This document shows, in pieces, positions 57,756 through 64,000 of a stretch of DNA of 64,000 nucleotides. The translations under genes and the position numbers were made by a program. Origin of the DNA: Acaryochloris sp. IP29b_bin.148 (lineage in GTDB: Bacteria > Cyanobacteriota > Cyanobacteriia > Thermosynechococcales > Thermosynechococcaceae); NCBI RefSeq assembly GCF_028285565.1, contig NZ_JANQOY010000090.1:1-64000 (forward strand), read 5' to 3'. The notes under the pieces were generated by a model, which had not been told where the DNA came from, did no database searches, and worked only from the letters and a program-made list of their open reading frames with translations. Numbering within the stretch: position 1 is the stretch's first letter; every line of letters starts with the position of its first letter.

Positions 57756-58193
57756 ATGATGTATACCCAACAAACTGACTATAAAACCGTCATTCGCGAT
57801 CGCTTTTACCACCAAGCAGTCGATGGCAATCATCTTGAGCTTATCGATGAGATTTTCTCACCCGATTGCAAATTCTATGCCAGTGGAGAGCAGGAGGCAG
57901 TGGGGCGAGACGCCTTCAAAGACTATCTCAGTCTGTTTCGCGAGGCGCTAAATTTCCGCCATAGCGTCGACGACCAAATCGCTGAAGGGGATAAAGTCAC
58001 GACCCGATGGACCGTTCGGGGCAAACATACCAAGTCCCTATTGGGATATGAAGGGCGTGGCAACGAGGTCCTCTATTCCGGTATTTCGATTTTTGAATTT
58101 AATGGCTCAGGCCAGGTTGTAGAGGTATGGAGCGCGTTCGACCAACTGGGTTTGCACAAGCAGCTCGGAGCAGCTGAACCCACCCCATTTTGA
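57756..58193 (+). CDS. SnoaL-like cyclase/isomerase fold protein (cluster gene 5)
   Basis: A 145-residue NTF2-fold protein of the SnoaL/ester-cyclase type. It reads VIRDRFYHQAVDGNHLELIDEIFSPDC (start of helix pair), GRDAFKDYLSLFREAL, FRHSVDDQIAEGDKVTTRWTVRGKH and GISIFEFNGSGQVVEVWSAFD. The last part is typical of SnoaL-like cyclases, with the R-W-T strand and the acidic position at the end. It starts with ATGATG, and which Met is used cannot be decided. It differs from gene 3 in subfamily, so the cluster has two different stand-alone NTF2-fold enzymes. Confidence 0.8.
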   Translation: MMYTQQTDYKTVIRDRFYHQAVDGNHLELIDEIFSPDCKFYASGEQEAVGRDAFKDYLSLFREALNFRHSVDDQIAEGDKVTTRWTVRGKHTKSLLGYEGRGNEVLYSGISIFEFNGSGQVVEVWSAFDQLGLHKQLGAAEPTPF

Positions 58194-58220
58194 ATTTGGC
58201 ACAGTGAGGGAGACTCGACG

Positions 58221-59741
58221 ATGGATGCAGAAGCAATTGTGATTGGCAGCGGATTTGGCGGCTCAGTTGCAGCCTTGCGACTGGGACAGGCTGGTATCAA
58301 AACGATGGTATTAGAACGAGGGCGATGGTGGACCATTGATGACCCCACCACCAACAGCACCTTTGCCACTTTTCGTGACATTGATCAGCGGGCAGAGTGG
58401 TTGAACGATACCGGTCTTTCCCAAACCCCTGCCTACGAAGGAACACCCATTGATAAATATGTCGGCGTTTTGGAGGTGGTGGAGCATGGGGAATATAAAT
58501 TCCTCGTGGGTTCTGGTGTGGGAGGTGGTTCCCATGCTTATGGCGGCATCTTAATTCAGCCCCCTCAGGAACTGTGGGGGAAGGTCTTTCCCGATCAGGT
58601 CTCCTATAGGGAGATGGACGCTGTCTACTTTCCCCGCGTTCATCAGGAAATCGGGTCTTCTCTCATTCCCGACGATATTCTTGAGAGCCAGTATTACCTC
58701 GGTCTTAAGGTGTTGGTGGAGCAGGCTGCAAAGGCTGGCTTCCCGATGGTGAAGTCCACCTCCAACCAGATGAAAGATGGCATGACCAAATTTATGATGG
58801 GGATTGACTGGGACATTGTCCGGGAGGAAATCGCGGGGAAGAAGGTTCCTTCCACCATCGCCGCTGAATTCTGGTTTGGGCAAAACAGCGGTGCCAAGCA
58901 AACCCTAGACCAAAACTACCTAAAGCGAGCACAAGAAACCGGCTCGGTTGAGATTAAGACCCTGCATTGGGTTCAGCGGGTGGCGGCTCTGCCTGAAGGC
59001 GGCTATCAAGTCTTTGTGAATGTGATCGATGAGCAAGGAGCAGTCGTCGAGCAAAAGGTGCTCACCTGCCGCTCACTGTTTATGGCCGCAGGAACCCTGG
59101 GAACGACTGGGCTGCTGCTCAAAGCCAAGGTGAAAGGGGATTTGCCTCATATCCACGAGGGGATTGGCCAAGAACTCGGCAATGACGGCGATACCTTTGT
59201 GATTCGCTCCAATCTGGATGAAACCACGAACTCCCATCTTGGAGGGCCGGGGGCGATCGTGATTATGAATTATGAAAACCCCATTTACCCCTGCGTAATG
59301 ATGCGGGCTCCGCTGCCCCGCTTTGAGACCGACTATCCAAGATGGAATGCGATGGGGACCTTTATTTTTAGTATGACTCCCCATCGAGGGTCGCTCACCT
59401 ACAACGCAGACACCGACCGAATTGATCTCAACTACGATATCGATACCCAAGCGAAAGCAGCGGCTCAGCAGTTGGTGGAACGAATGACCGATGCTAGCGG
59501 CGGTGATAGTTCTCCCGTCTCGTCGACGATTACGGGTCATCAGCTCGGTGGTGCTGCCATGGGACAGGTCTGCGATACCTGCGGGCGGGTAAAAGGGTAC
59601 TCGAATCTATATGTCGTCGATGGGGCGTTAATCCCTGGCTCTAGTACGTGCGTTAACCCAGCGCTGACGATTGCTGCAGTGGCTGAGCGATGTCTGGACC
59701 GCATCATTCCTGAAGACCTGAAATCGGTGGCTAGCGGTTAG
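58221..59741 (+). CDS. GMC-type FAD oxidoreductase, cholesterol-oxidase-like (cluster gene 6)
   Basis: A 506-residue flavoprotein. The FAD dinucleotide motif is AIVIGSGFGGSVAALRLG (residues 5-22), followed by VLERGRWW. The interior has VGSGVGGGSHAYGGILIQPP and FMAAGTLGTTGLLLKA. The C-terminal catalytic part carries TGHQLGGAAMGQVCDTCGR and YVVDGALIPGSSTCVNPALT, that is, the His/Asn pair of the GMC family in the order of cholesterol oxidase. There is no Tat or Sec signal, so it is probably cytoplasmic. It should oxidise an alcohol or sterol-like ring substrate using O2 or a quinone. It lies 27 bases after gene 5. Confidence 0.85.
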   Translation: MDAEAIVIGSGFGGSVAALRLGQAGIKTMVLERGRWWTIDDPTTNSTFATFRDIDQRAEWLNDTGLSQTPAYEGTPIDKYVGVLEVVEHGEYKFLVGSGVGGGSHAYGGILIQPPQELWGKVFPDQVSYREMDAVYFPRVHQEIGSSLIPDDILESQYYLGLKVLVEQAAKAGFPMVKSTSNQMKDGMTKFMMGIDWDIVREEIAGKKVPSTIAAEFWFGQNSGAKQTLDQNYLKRAQETGSVEIKTLHWVQRVAALPEGGYQVFVNVIDEQGAVVEQKVLTCRSLFMAAGTLGTTGLLLKAKVKGDLPHIHEGIGQELGNDGDTFVIRSNLDETTNSHLGGPGAIVIMNYENPIYPCVMMRAPLPRFETDYPRWNAMGTFIFSMTPHRGSLTYNADTDRIDLNYDIDTQAKAAAQQLVERMTDASGGDSSPVSSTITGHQLGGAAMGQVCDTCGRVKGYSNLYVVDGALIPGSSTCVNPALTIAAVAERCLDRIIPEDLKSVASG

Positions 59742-59822
59742 CGATCGGCCCGGATTGAGTTCAGCTCATCCGGCACTCAACGCAATCAGTCCTCTGCAAA
59801 CAGTCATTTGGAGTCAAAAATT

Positions 59823-61277
59823 GTGAGCCAAGAAGATACCCGGAAAGTTGCGACCGCATGGTTTGATGCCCTCGATCGTGGCGATATGGACACCGCGATT
59901 GCCTGCATGGCGGAGGATATCGAGTGGGTGAATTTGCCCAAAATTCCTGGGGTAAGCGATATTATCCCTTGGATAGGCACAGCTCACGGCATCCCGGAAG
60001 TGCTGAAGCAGTTCTCCACTCGCGACGGCATTGTAGAGGTCAAGCAGTTCAAGCCCGTCGATCTGGTGGTCGAAGGCGACGTGGCCGTAGGAACTGTTCA
60101 TGATATTTCGACGGTATTGGCGACGGGATTGGACTTTGAAATTGTCTTTGCCACCTGGATGGAAGTCCGCAACGGCAAAATCGCCAAATGGAAATCCTAT
60201 TGCGATCCAGCACCCATTATTGCTGCCTTTCGCGGGGATGTGTCCACTCGCCTGATCGAAGCTGTCCAGCAGGAAGATGTCGAGACGCTGAAAACCTTGC
60301 TGAATGCTAATGCAGGCGACCCCAATACTCGGGACCCAGACACTGGGCTGACCTTACTAATGATGGCCGCTTGCCAAGCCCATAAAGACATGGTGCAGAT
60401 TCTGCTAGAGGCCGGTGCCGATGTGTGGACCGCCGATAGCAAGACGGGGGCAACGGCCTTACATAAAACCTGCCAAGGGGGAAATCTTGAGATCGCCAAA
60501 CTGCTGCTCGATCACGGTGCGTTTATTGATGCGGTCACCCCAACCATGGGGCACACCCCAATTATGGATGCTCTCTGGTATAAGTGGCCGGAGCTGGTCA
60601 AACTCCTGGTCGACCATGGCCAAAACCTCTATTTTGGGACTCACTACGGCTTTGCTCTGGAGGACCATATCGCCTTTGAACTCAATGTTAACCAAGGGGA
60701 AGAGAAGCAGAAATTCGAAACCATTAAGGCCGTAATTGATAGCGGTAAAGCTCGGGACCAAAATGCGATCGCAGAACAAACCGTGATGGCGAGCACCAAC
60801 AAAGGCGATCTGGACGCGGTGAAACAGCTGATTGCCTCAGGCGCAAACGTTAACACCGTCTATCCCCATATGAATTCCTTCCTGGATGGACATACTCCCC
60901 TGATTGTGGCCGCTCGCGACAACCATGGCGACATTGTCCAGGAGCTGCTCAAAGCTGGAGCCCATGTGCGGGTGGAAGACTGGGTTTTCAAAGGGGCTCC
61001 CATCCATAAGGCCACCTACAACGGTAACCCCAGCATTCTCAAAATGCTGGTGGAGCATCCTAATATCGATCTGGATATCCAAGGACCCATTAACGGCTAC
61101 ACCCCTCTCCACGATGCCCTCTGGCATGGATTTGTGGAATGTGCGGAAATTTTGGTGAATGCCGGGGCGCGCCTCGATCTGCGCGGCCATGACGGCAAGT
61201 TACCGCTGGATATTGCCATTGAGGTGTGTGGTGAAACCTCTGACATTGTCAATCTGATTCGTTCAAAATTGCCATAG
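59823..61277 (+). CDS. SnoaL-like domain fused to ankyrin repeats (cluster gene 7)
   Basis: The GTG at 59823 (MSQEDTRKVATAWFDALDRG) is preferred to the TTG at 59808 because a TTGGAG site is 8 bases upstream; it gives 484 residues. Residues 1-130 are a SnoaL/limonene-epoxide-hydrolase-like NTF2 domain (TAIACMAEDIEWVN, IAKWKSYCDPAP). Residues about 140-480 are ankyrin repeats (GLTLLMMAACQAHKDMVQILLEAGA; ATALHKTCQGGNLEIAKLLLDHGA; GHTPLIVAARDNHGDIVQELLKAGA; GYTPLHDALWHGFVECAEILVNAGA), around nine in all. Such a fusion is rare to my knowledge. The ankyrin part may bind a partner enzyme from the same cluster. Confidence 0.8.
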   Translation: MSQEDTRKVATAWFDALDRGDMDTAIACMAEDIEWVNLPKIPGVSDIIPWIGTAHGIPEVLKQFSTRDGIVEVKQFKPVDLVVEGDVAVGTVHDISTVLATGLDFEIVFATWMEVRNGKIAKWKSYCDPAPIIAAFRGDVSTRLIEAVQQEDVETLKTLLNANAGDPNTRDPDTGLTLLMMAACQAHKDMVQILLEAGADVWTADSKTGATALHKTCQGGNLEIAKLLLDHGAFIDAVTPTMGHTPIMDALWYKWPELVKLLVDHGQNLYFGTHYGFALEDHIAFELNVNQGEEKQKFETIKAVIDSGKARDQNAIAEQTVMASTNKGDLDAVKQLIASGANVNTVYPHMNSFLDGHTPLIVAARDNHGDIVQELLKAGAHVRVEDWVFKGAPIHKATYNGNPSILKMLVEHPNIDLDIQGPINGYTPLHDALWHGFVECAEILVNAGARLDLRGHDGKLPLDIAIEVCGETSDIVNLIRSKLP

Positions 61278-61297
61278 GCATTGCTCATCAAATTGAG

Positions 61298-61321
61298 GAG
61301 AATCGAGTTAATTCGATTCTC
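61298..61321 (+). repeat. Hairpin between cluster genes 7 and 8
   Basis: GAGAATCGA at 61298-61306 pairs perfectly with TCGATTCTC at 61313-61321 around GTTAAT. No T-run follows, so it is more likely an RNA processing or stability element than a terminator. Confidence 0.55.
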
Positions 61322-61364
61322 GACTCTAGGCTATCTAAATTAATACTATTAAAGGGGGAAAACT

Positions 61365-61793
61365 GTGAGTATTTTAGCTGAAGTCAAGGATATTTCTGTA
61401 TCTTTTGCGGTTAAGGATCTAGATGCAACCGCCAAGTGGTATCAAGATTATTTGGGATTTAAACAAGTCCTCTTTCGCGACTTTCCAGAATACGGGACGC
61501 GGATTGTATTTTTGGAGATTAACGACATCTCCATTGAGCTAATTGAAGATCAGAAATGGACTTCCATCGATCGGCCCAGCCCCCCACAGCACACAACTGT
61601 TCAGGGTGTGAGTCAAGTTCGGTTTATGGTTCATGACATTGAAAAAGTCGTAGAGCGGGTGAAGGCTCAACCCGAAATTGAAATTGCTTGGGACTTGATC
61701 GTGGTGGAAGATATTGGCTTTAAGGAATTTTTTATTCGCGATAACGAAGGAAATATTCTTCAGTTTGCCGAAACATTCGAGCCCAAGAAATAG
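61365..61793 (+). CDS. VOC-family (glyoxalase/dioxygenase fold) protein (cluster gene 8)
   Basis: A 142-residue vicinal-oxygen-chelate protein starting at a GTG (AAAGGGGG upstream). Two beta-alpha-beta-beta-beta units are seen: VSFAVKDLDATAKWYQDYLGF with ISIELIEDQ, and VRFMVHDIEKVVERVKAQPE with FIRDNEGNILQFAE. The N-terminal metal His of glyoxalase I is replaced (SVSFAV), and the Glu residues at ELIE and FAE remain. It therefore may be an epimerase, lyase or dioxygenase relative, or bind rather than turn over its ligand. Confidence 0.8.
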   Translation: MSILAEVKDISVSFAVKDLDATAKWYQDYLGFKQVLFRDFPEYGTRIVFLEINDISIELIEDQKWTSIDRPSPPQHTTVQGVSQVRFMVHDIEKVVERVKAQPEIEIAWDLIVVEDIGFKEFFIRDNEGNILQFAETFEPKK

Positions 61794-61842
61794 CTCACTT
61801 TTATATCAAGGAATAACAGAAGTTAGCATTTTTTAAGTGGGT

Positions 61843-62418
61843 ATGGCAATGAAACTGAAAGATAAAAAGATTGGAATCTTAATTGAAAGCGACTTTTATG
61901 AACACGAGATTTGGTATTACCACTATCGCTTTCTAGAAGAGGGGGCAGATCTGCACTTTATGACCCGCCTCTGGGGGCAGCCCTCTATTACCTTTAAGGG
62001 ACATGAGTATCACGCTCCCTTTGACTGCAATGAGTCTTTCGAAGGTATGGATGACGAGACGCTGGCCAGCTTCGCGGCCATTATTGTCCCTTCAGCGATG
62101 GTGTCTGATCGCCTCCGCTACACCGACGACGTTACGAAATTGCCCCCAGCGACCAAGTTCCTCAAGCGGGCCTTTGCCAACCCCAATATTCTCAAGGGCA
62201 TTATTTGCCACGGGATGTGGTTAGTGGCTCCCGCCACCGAATTAGTCAAGGGTCGCCCCATCACTTGCCACAACAACCTTCACGGCGATGTACTGGCCTA
62301 CGGAGCCCTCTATCAAGACCAGGATGTAGTGGTGGATGGCGATTTAGTCACGGGTCGGACAGGGGGCCATGCTCATCTGTTCGCGGCCAAGATTATCGAA
62401 ATTCTGGCAGAGGCATAG
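61843..62418 (+). CDS. DJ-1/PfpI superfamily protein (cluster gene 9)
   Basis: A PfpI-like protein of about 190 residues; starts at 61837 (GTG), 61843 and 61849 (ATG) are all in frame, and the family N-terminus KLKDKKIGILIESDFYEHE begins at the third. The nucleophile elbow is canonical (GIICHGMWLVAPATELVKG). The loop that usually reads PGG is VPSAMVSD here, so the oxyanion pocket differs from other members, including gene 1 of this cluster. PfpI/DJ-1 proteins act as glyoxalases, chaperones or isocyanide hydratases. It closes the nine-gene run; glgX follows 103 bases later. Confidence 0.8.
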   Translation: MAMKLKDKKIGILIESDFYEHEIWYYHYRFLEEGADLHFMTRLWGQPSITFKGHEYHAPFDCNESFEGMDDETLASFAAIIVPSAMVSDRLRYTDDVTKLPPATKFLKRAFANPNILKGIICHGMWLVAPATELVKGRPITCHNNLHGDVLAYGALYQDQDVVVDGDLVTGRTGGHAHLFAAKIIEILAEA

Positions 62419-62521
62419 GGCGTTTGCGATCGCATCATCACTCCCTCCTGTCTCTTCTAGTTCTAGCTCTCCCCTGTAACGCTTACTCTTCCATTTGTTT
62501 GTGCTTAAGGATGCTGTCACC

Positions 62522-64000
62522 ATGATCCAGGCTACGCTGACCACTCCAACCAAACTGTATTCCCTCTCTGCCGGAACTTCCTATCCCTTGGGGGCAACCG
62601 TAAAACCTGACGGGGTAAATTTCTCCTTGTTTTCAGAAGTCGCCACCGGAGTTGAGTTGCTTCTATTTGACGGCCATAGCGATTTAGAGCCGTTTCAAGT
62701 CGTTCAATTAGACCCCATCGTCCATAAAACCTTTCACTTCTGGCATGTCTTTGTCAAAGGGTTACCAGCGGGTACCCACTACGCCTATCGGGTCGACGGT
62801 CCCAACAATCCGAGCGGGGGTGATCGTTGCGATCGCAATAAAGTCCTGCTCGATCCCTATTCCAAAGGCAACAACAAAACCCTCTGGAACCGGGGTAAGG
62901 CCTGTTTGCCAGGGGATAACCTCACCAGCTCGATGCGCTGTGTAGTGATCGATATCGATGATTATGACTGGGAAGGCGATCGGCCCTTAGGCAGGCCCAT
63001 GAACGAAACCATCGTCTACGAAATGCATGTCGGTGGTTTTACCAAATCCCCCACTTCCAAGGTCAAACATCCTGGCACCTTTGCAGGCGTGATTGAGAAA
63101 ATCCCCTATTTGCAGGAGCTGGGGGTTACGGCTGTTGAACTCCTACCTATCTTTGAATTTGACGACACCGAAGTTCTGCGAGTGGTGGATGGCAAGCCCC
63201 TGACCAACTACTGGGGCTATAGCACCATGAGTTATTTTGCACCTCACCCCAGCTATTGCGTCAATCCTGAGGCGGGCGATCATGTACGGGAATTTCGGGA
63301 TATGGTCAAAGCCCTTCACCAAGCTGGAATCGAAGTGATCCTAGACGTTGTGTTCAACCATACCGATGAAGGTAACCATCAAGGTCCCGTCTTTTCCTTC
63401 AAGGGGTTGGACAATCGCACCTATTACTATTTATCACCTGAAGATCGGCAGTACTACTACGACTACACGGGCTGTGGCAATACCTTTAACTGCAATCACC
63501 CCATTGGAGAGATGTTTATTCTCGATTGTCTGCGCTACTGGGTGCAGGAGATGCATGTGGATGGCTTCCGCTTCGATGAAGGATCAGTGCTCTCTCGTGG
63601 CGAAGACGGTACTCCTCTAGAACATCCACCCGTGATTTGGGCGATTGAGCTGGATGCTGTACTGGCCAATGCCAAAGTGATTGCCGAAGCTTGGGATGCA
63701 GCGGGCCTTTACCAAATTGGCTACTTCCCTGGTTATCGTTGGGCGGAATGGAATGGCAAGTATCGGGATGCGATTCGTCGCTTCGTCAAGGGCGATCCGG
63801 GAATTGTGGGGGAGGTTGCCAGCCGGATCACAGGCAGCGCCGACCTCTACCAAGCGCGCCAACATTCCCCGGTCAACAGCGTTAACTTTATCGTTGCTCA
63901 CGATGGCTTTACCCTTTATGACCTGGTGGCTTACAACGGCAAGCATAACGAGGCCAATGGCGAAGGTAATCGCGACGGCATCGACGACAACCTGAGCTGG
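62522..64000 (+). CDS. glgX: Glycogen debranching enzyme GlgX (isoamylase), cut by window edge
   Basis: The frame is open from ATG 62522 to the window edge (493 codons). An N-terminal CBM48-like domain (YPLGATVKPDGVNFSLFSEVA in family form, seen as LGATVKPDGVNFSLFS) precedes a GH13 domain. GH13 motifs are VILDVVFNHT, DGFRFDEGSVLSRG with the nucleophile Asp, and VIAEAWDAAG with the acid Glu. It removes alpha-1,6 branches from glycogen. Typical length is about 700 residues, so some 200 are missing. An AAGGA site precedes the ATG; there is no terminator between it and gene 9, so it may be read with the cluster, though its function is basic glycogen metabolism. Confidence 0.93.
   Translation, partial: MIQATLTTPTKLYSLSAGTSYPLGATVKPDGVNFSLFSEVATGVELLLFDGHSDLEPFQVVQLDPIVHKTFHFWHVFVKGLPAGTHYAYRVDGPNNPSGGDRCDRNKVLLDPYSKGNNKTLWNRGKACLPGDNLTSSMRCVVIDIDDYDWEGDRPLGRPMNETIVYEMHVGGFTKSPTSKVKHPGTFAGVIEKIPYLQELGVTAVELLPIFEFDDTEVLRVVDGKPLTNYWGYSTMSYFAPHPSYCVNPEAGDHVREFRDMVKALHQAGIEVILDVVFNHTDEGNHQGPVFSFKGLDNRTYYYLSPEDRQYYYDYTGCGNTFNCNHPIGEMFILDCLRYWVQEMHVDGFRFDEGSVLSRGEDGTPLEHPPVIWAIELDAVLANAKVIAEAWDAAGLYQIGYFPGYRWAEWNGKYRDAIRRFVKGDPGIVGEVASRITGSADLYQARQHSPVNSVNFIVAHDGFTLYDLVAYNGKHNEANGEGNRDGIDDNLSW

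Noticed and set aside
53801-62418. Scytonemin cluster, because it holds a ThDP enzyme (ScyA-like)
   Set aside because: No ScyB dehydrogenase, ScyC or tyrP/trp genes are present, and the ThDP enzyme resembles benzoylformate decarboxylase.

Overview
The window is chromosomal DNA from a cyanobacterium. The evidence is the gene content (tocopherol cyclase, an FtsH of the cyanobacterial type, GuaB3, the sRNA Yfr1 between guaB3 and trxA, a DUF2854 protein, SLH proteins, a GH57/DUF3536 enzyme) together with repeated HIP1 octamers GCGATCGC (for example 621-628, 3611-3618, 3769-3776, 5586-5593, 7452-7459). Base composition is moderate. The gene set would fit an Acaryochloris-like unicellular form, but the genus is a guess. 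No rRNA, tRNA or CRISPR array was seen.

Layout. 1-5.4 kb: the 5' end of a TnpB gene cut by the window edge, tocopherol cyclase, an SLH protein, a two-gene glycosyltransferase unit, and an unknown gene preceded by a perfect LexA (SOS) box. 5.5-12 kb: ftsH, a DHH phosphoesterase and an HNH nuclease on the minus strand, then dnaK on the plus strand with a strong terminator. 12-17.4 kb: an orphan REC-HPt protein, a LOG-family protein, trxA, Yfr1, guaB3 and a conserved unknown. 17.5-20.6 kb: a pair that fits the cyanobacterial 2-oxoglutarate decarboxylase / succinate-semialdehyde dehydrogenase bypass of the TCA cycle. 20.8-26.3 kb: YajQ, DUF2854, then an overlapping operon of a di-haem peroxidase and a large hybrid histidine kinase. 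26.6-38.7 kb: housekeeping and envelope genes (YidD with a Cys-rich tail, aroA, a coiled-coil membrane protein, PBP4-type peptidase, LptC-like lipoprotein, NYN protein, metG, an RsbW-like kinase, and an Mla-type lipid transport pair). 39-53.3 kb: pentapeptide and HEAT repeat proteins, proS, a GerMN lipoprotein, a GH57 enzyme, a Ca2+/H+ exchanger, a second SLH protein and a lipoprotein resembling MltA. 53.8-62.4 kb: nine co-directional genes for small-molecule enzymes. The window ends inside glgX.

The best candidate for an undescribed system is the 53.8-62.4 kb cluster. It holds a benzoylformate-decarboxylase-like ThDP enzyme, a cholesterol-oxidase-like GMC flavoprotein, two stand-alone SnoaL/NTF2-fold proteins, an SnoaL-ankyrin fusion, a tandem EthD-type protein, a VOC protein and two DJ-1/PfpI proteins, one at each end. 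It has no PKS, NRPS, transporter or regulator. The enzyme classes suggest chemistry on 2-oxo acids or aldehydes and cyclic oxygenated intermediates, but no substrate can be read from the sequence.

Other observations worth following are the LexA box in front of the unknown gene at 4.9 kb, the peroxidase/DAHL-kinase operon, the Yfr1 locus, a GTAN8TAC palindrome at 38.9 kb, and a possible leader peptide overlapping the PBP4 start. All functional calls come from reading motifs by eye; no database search was run.
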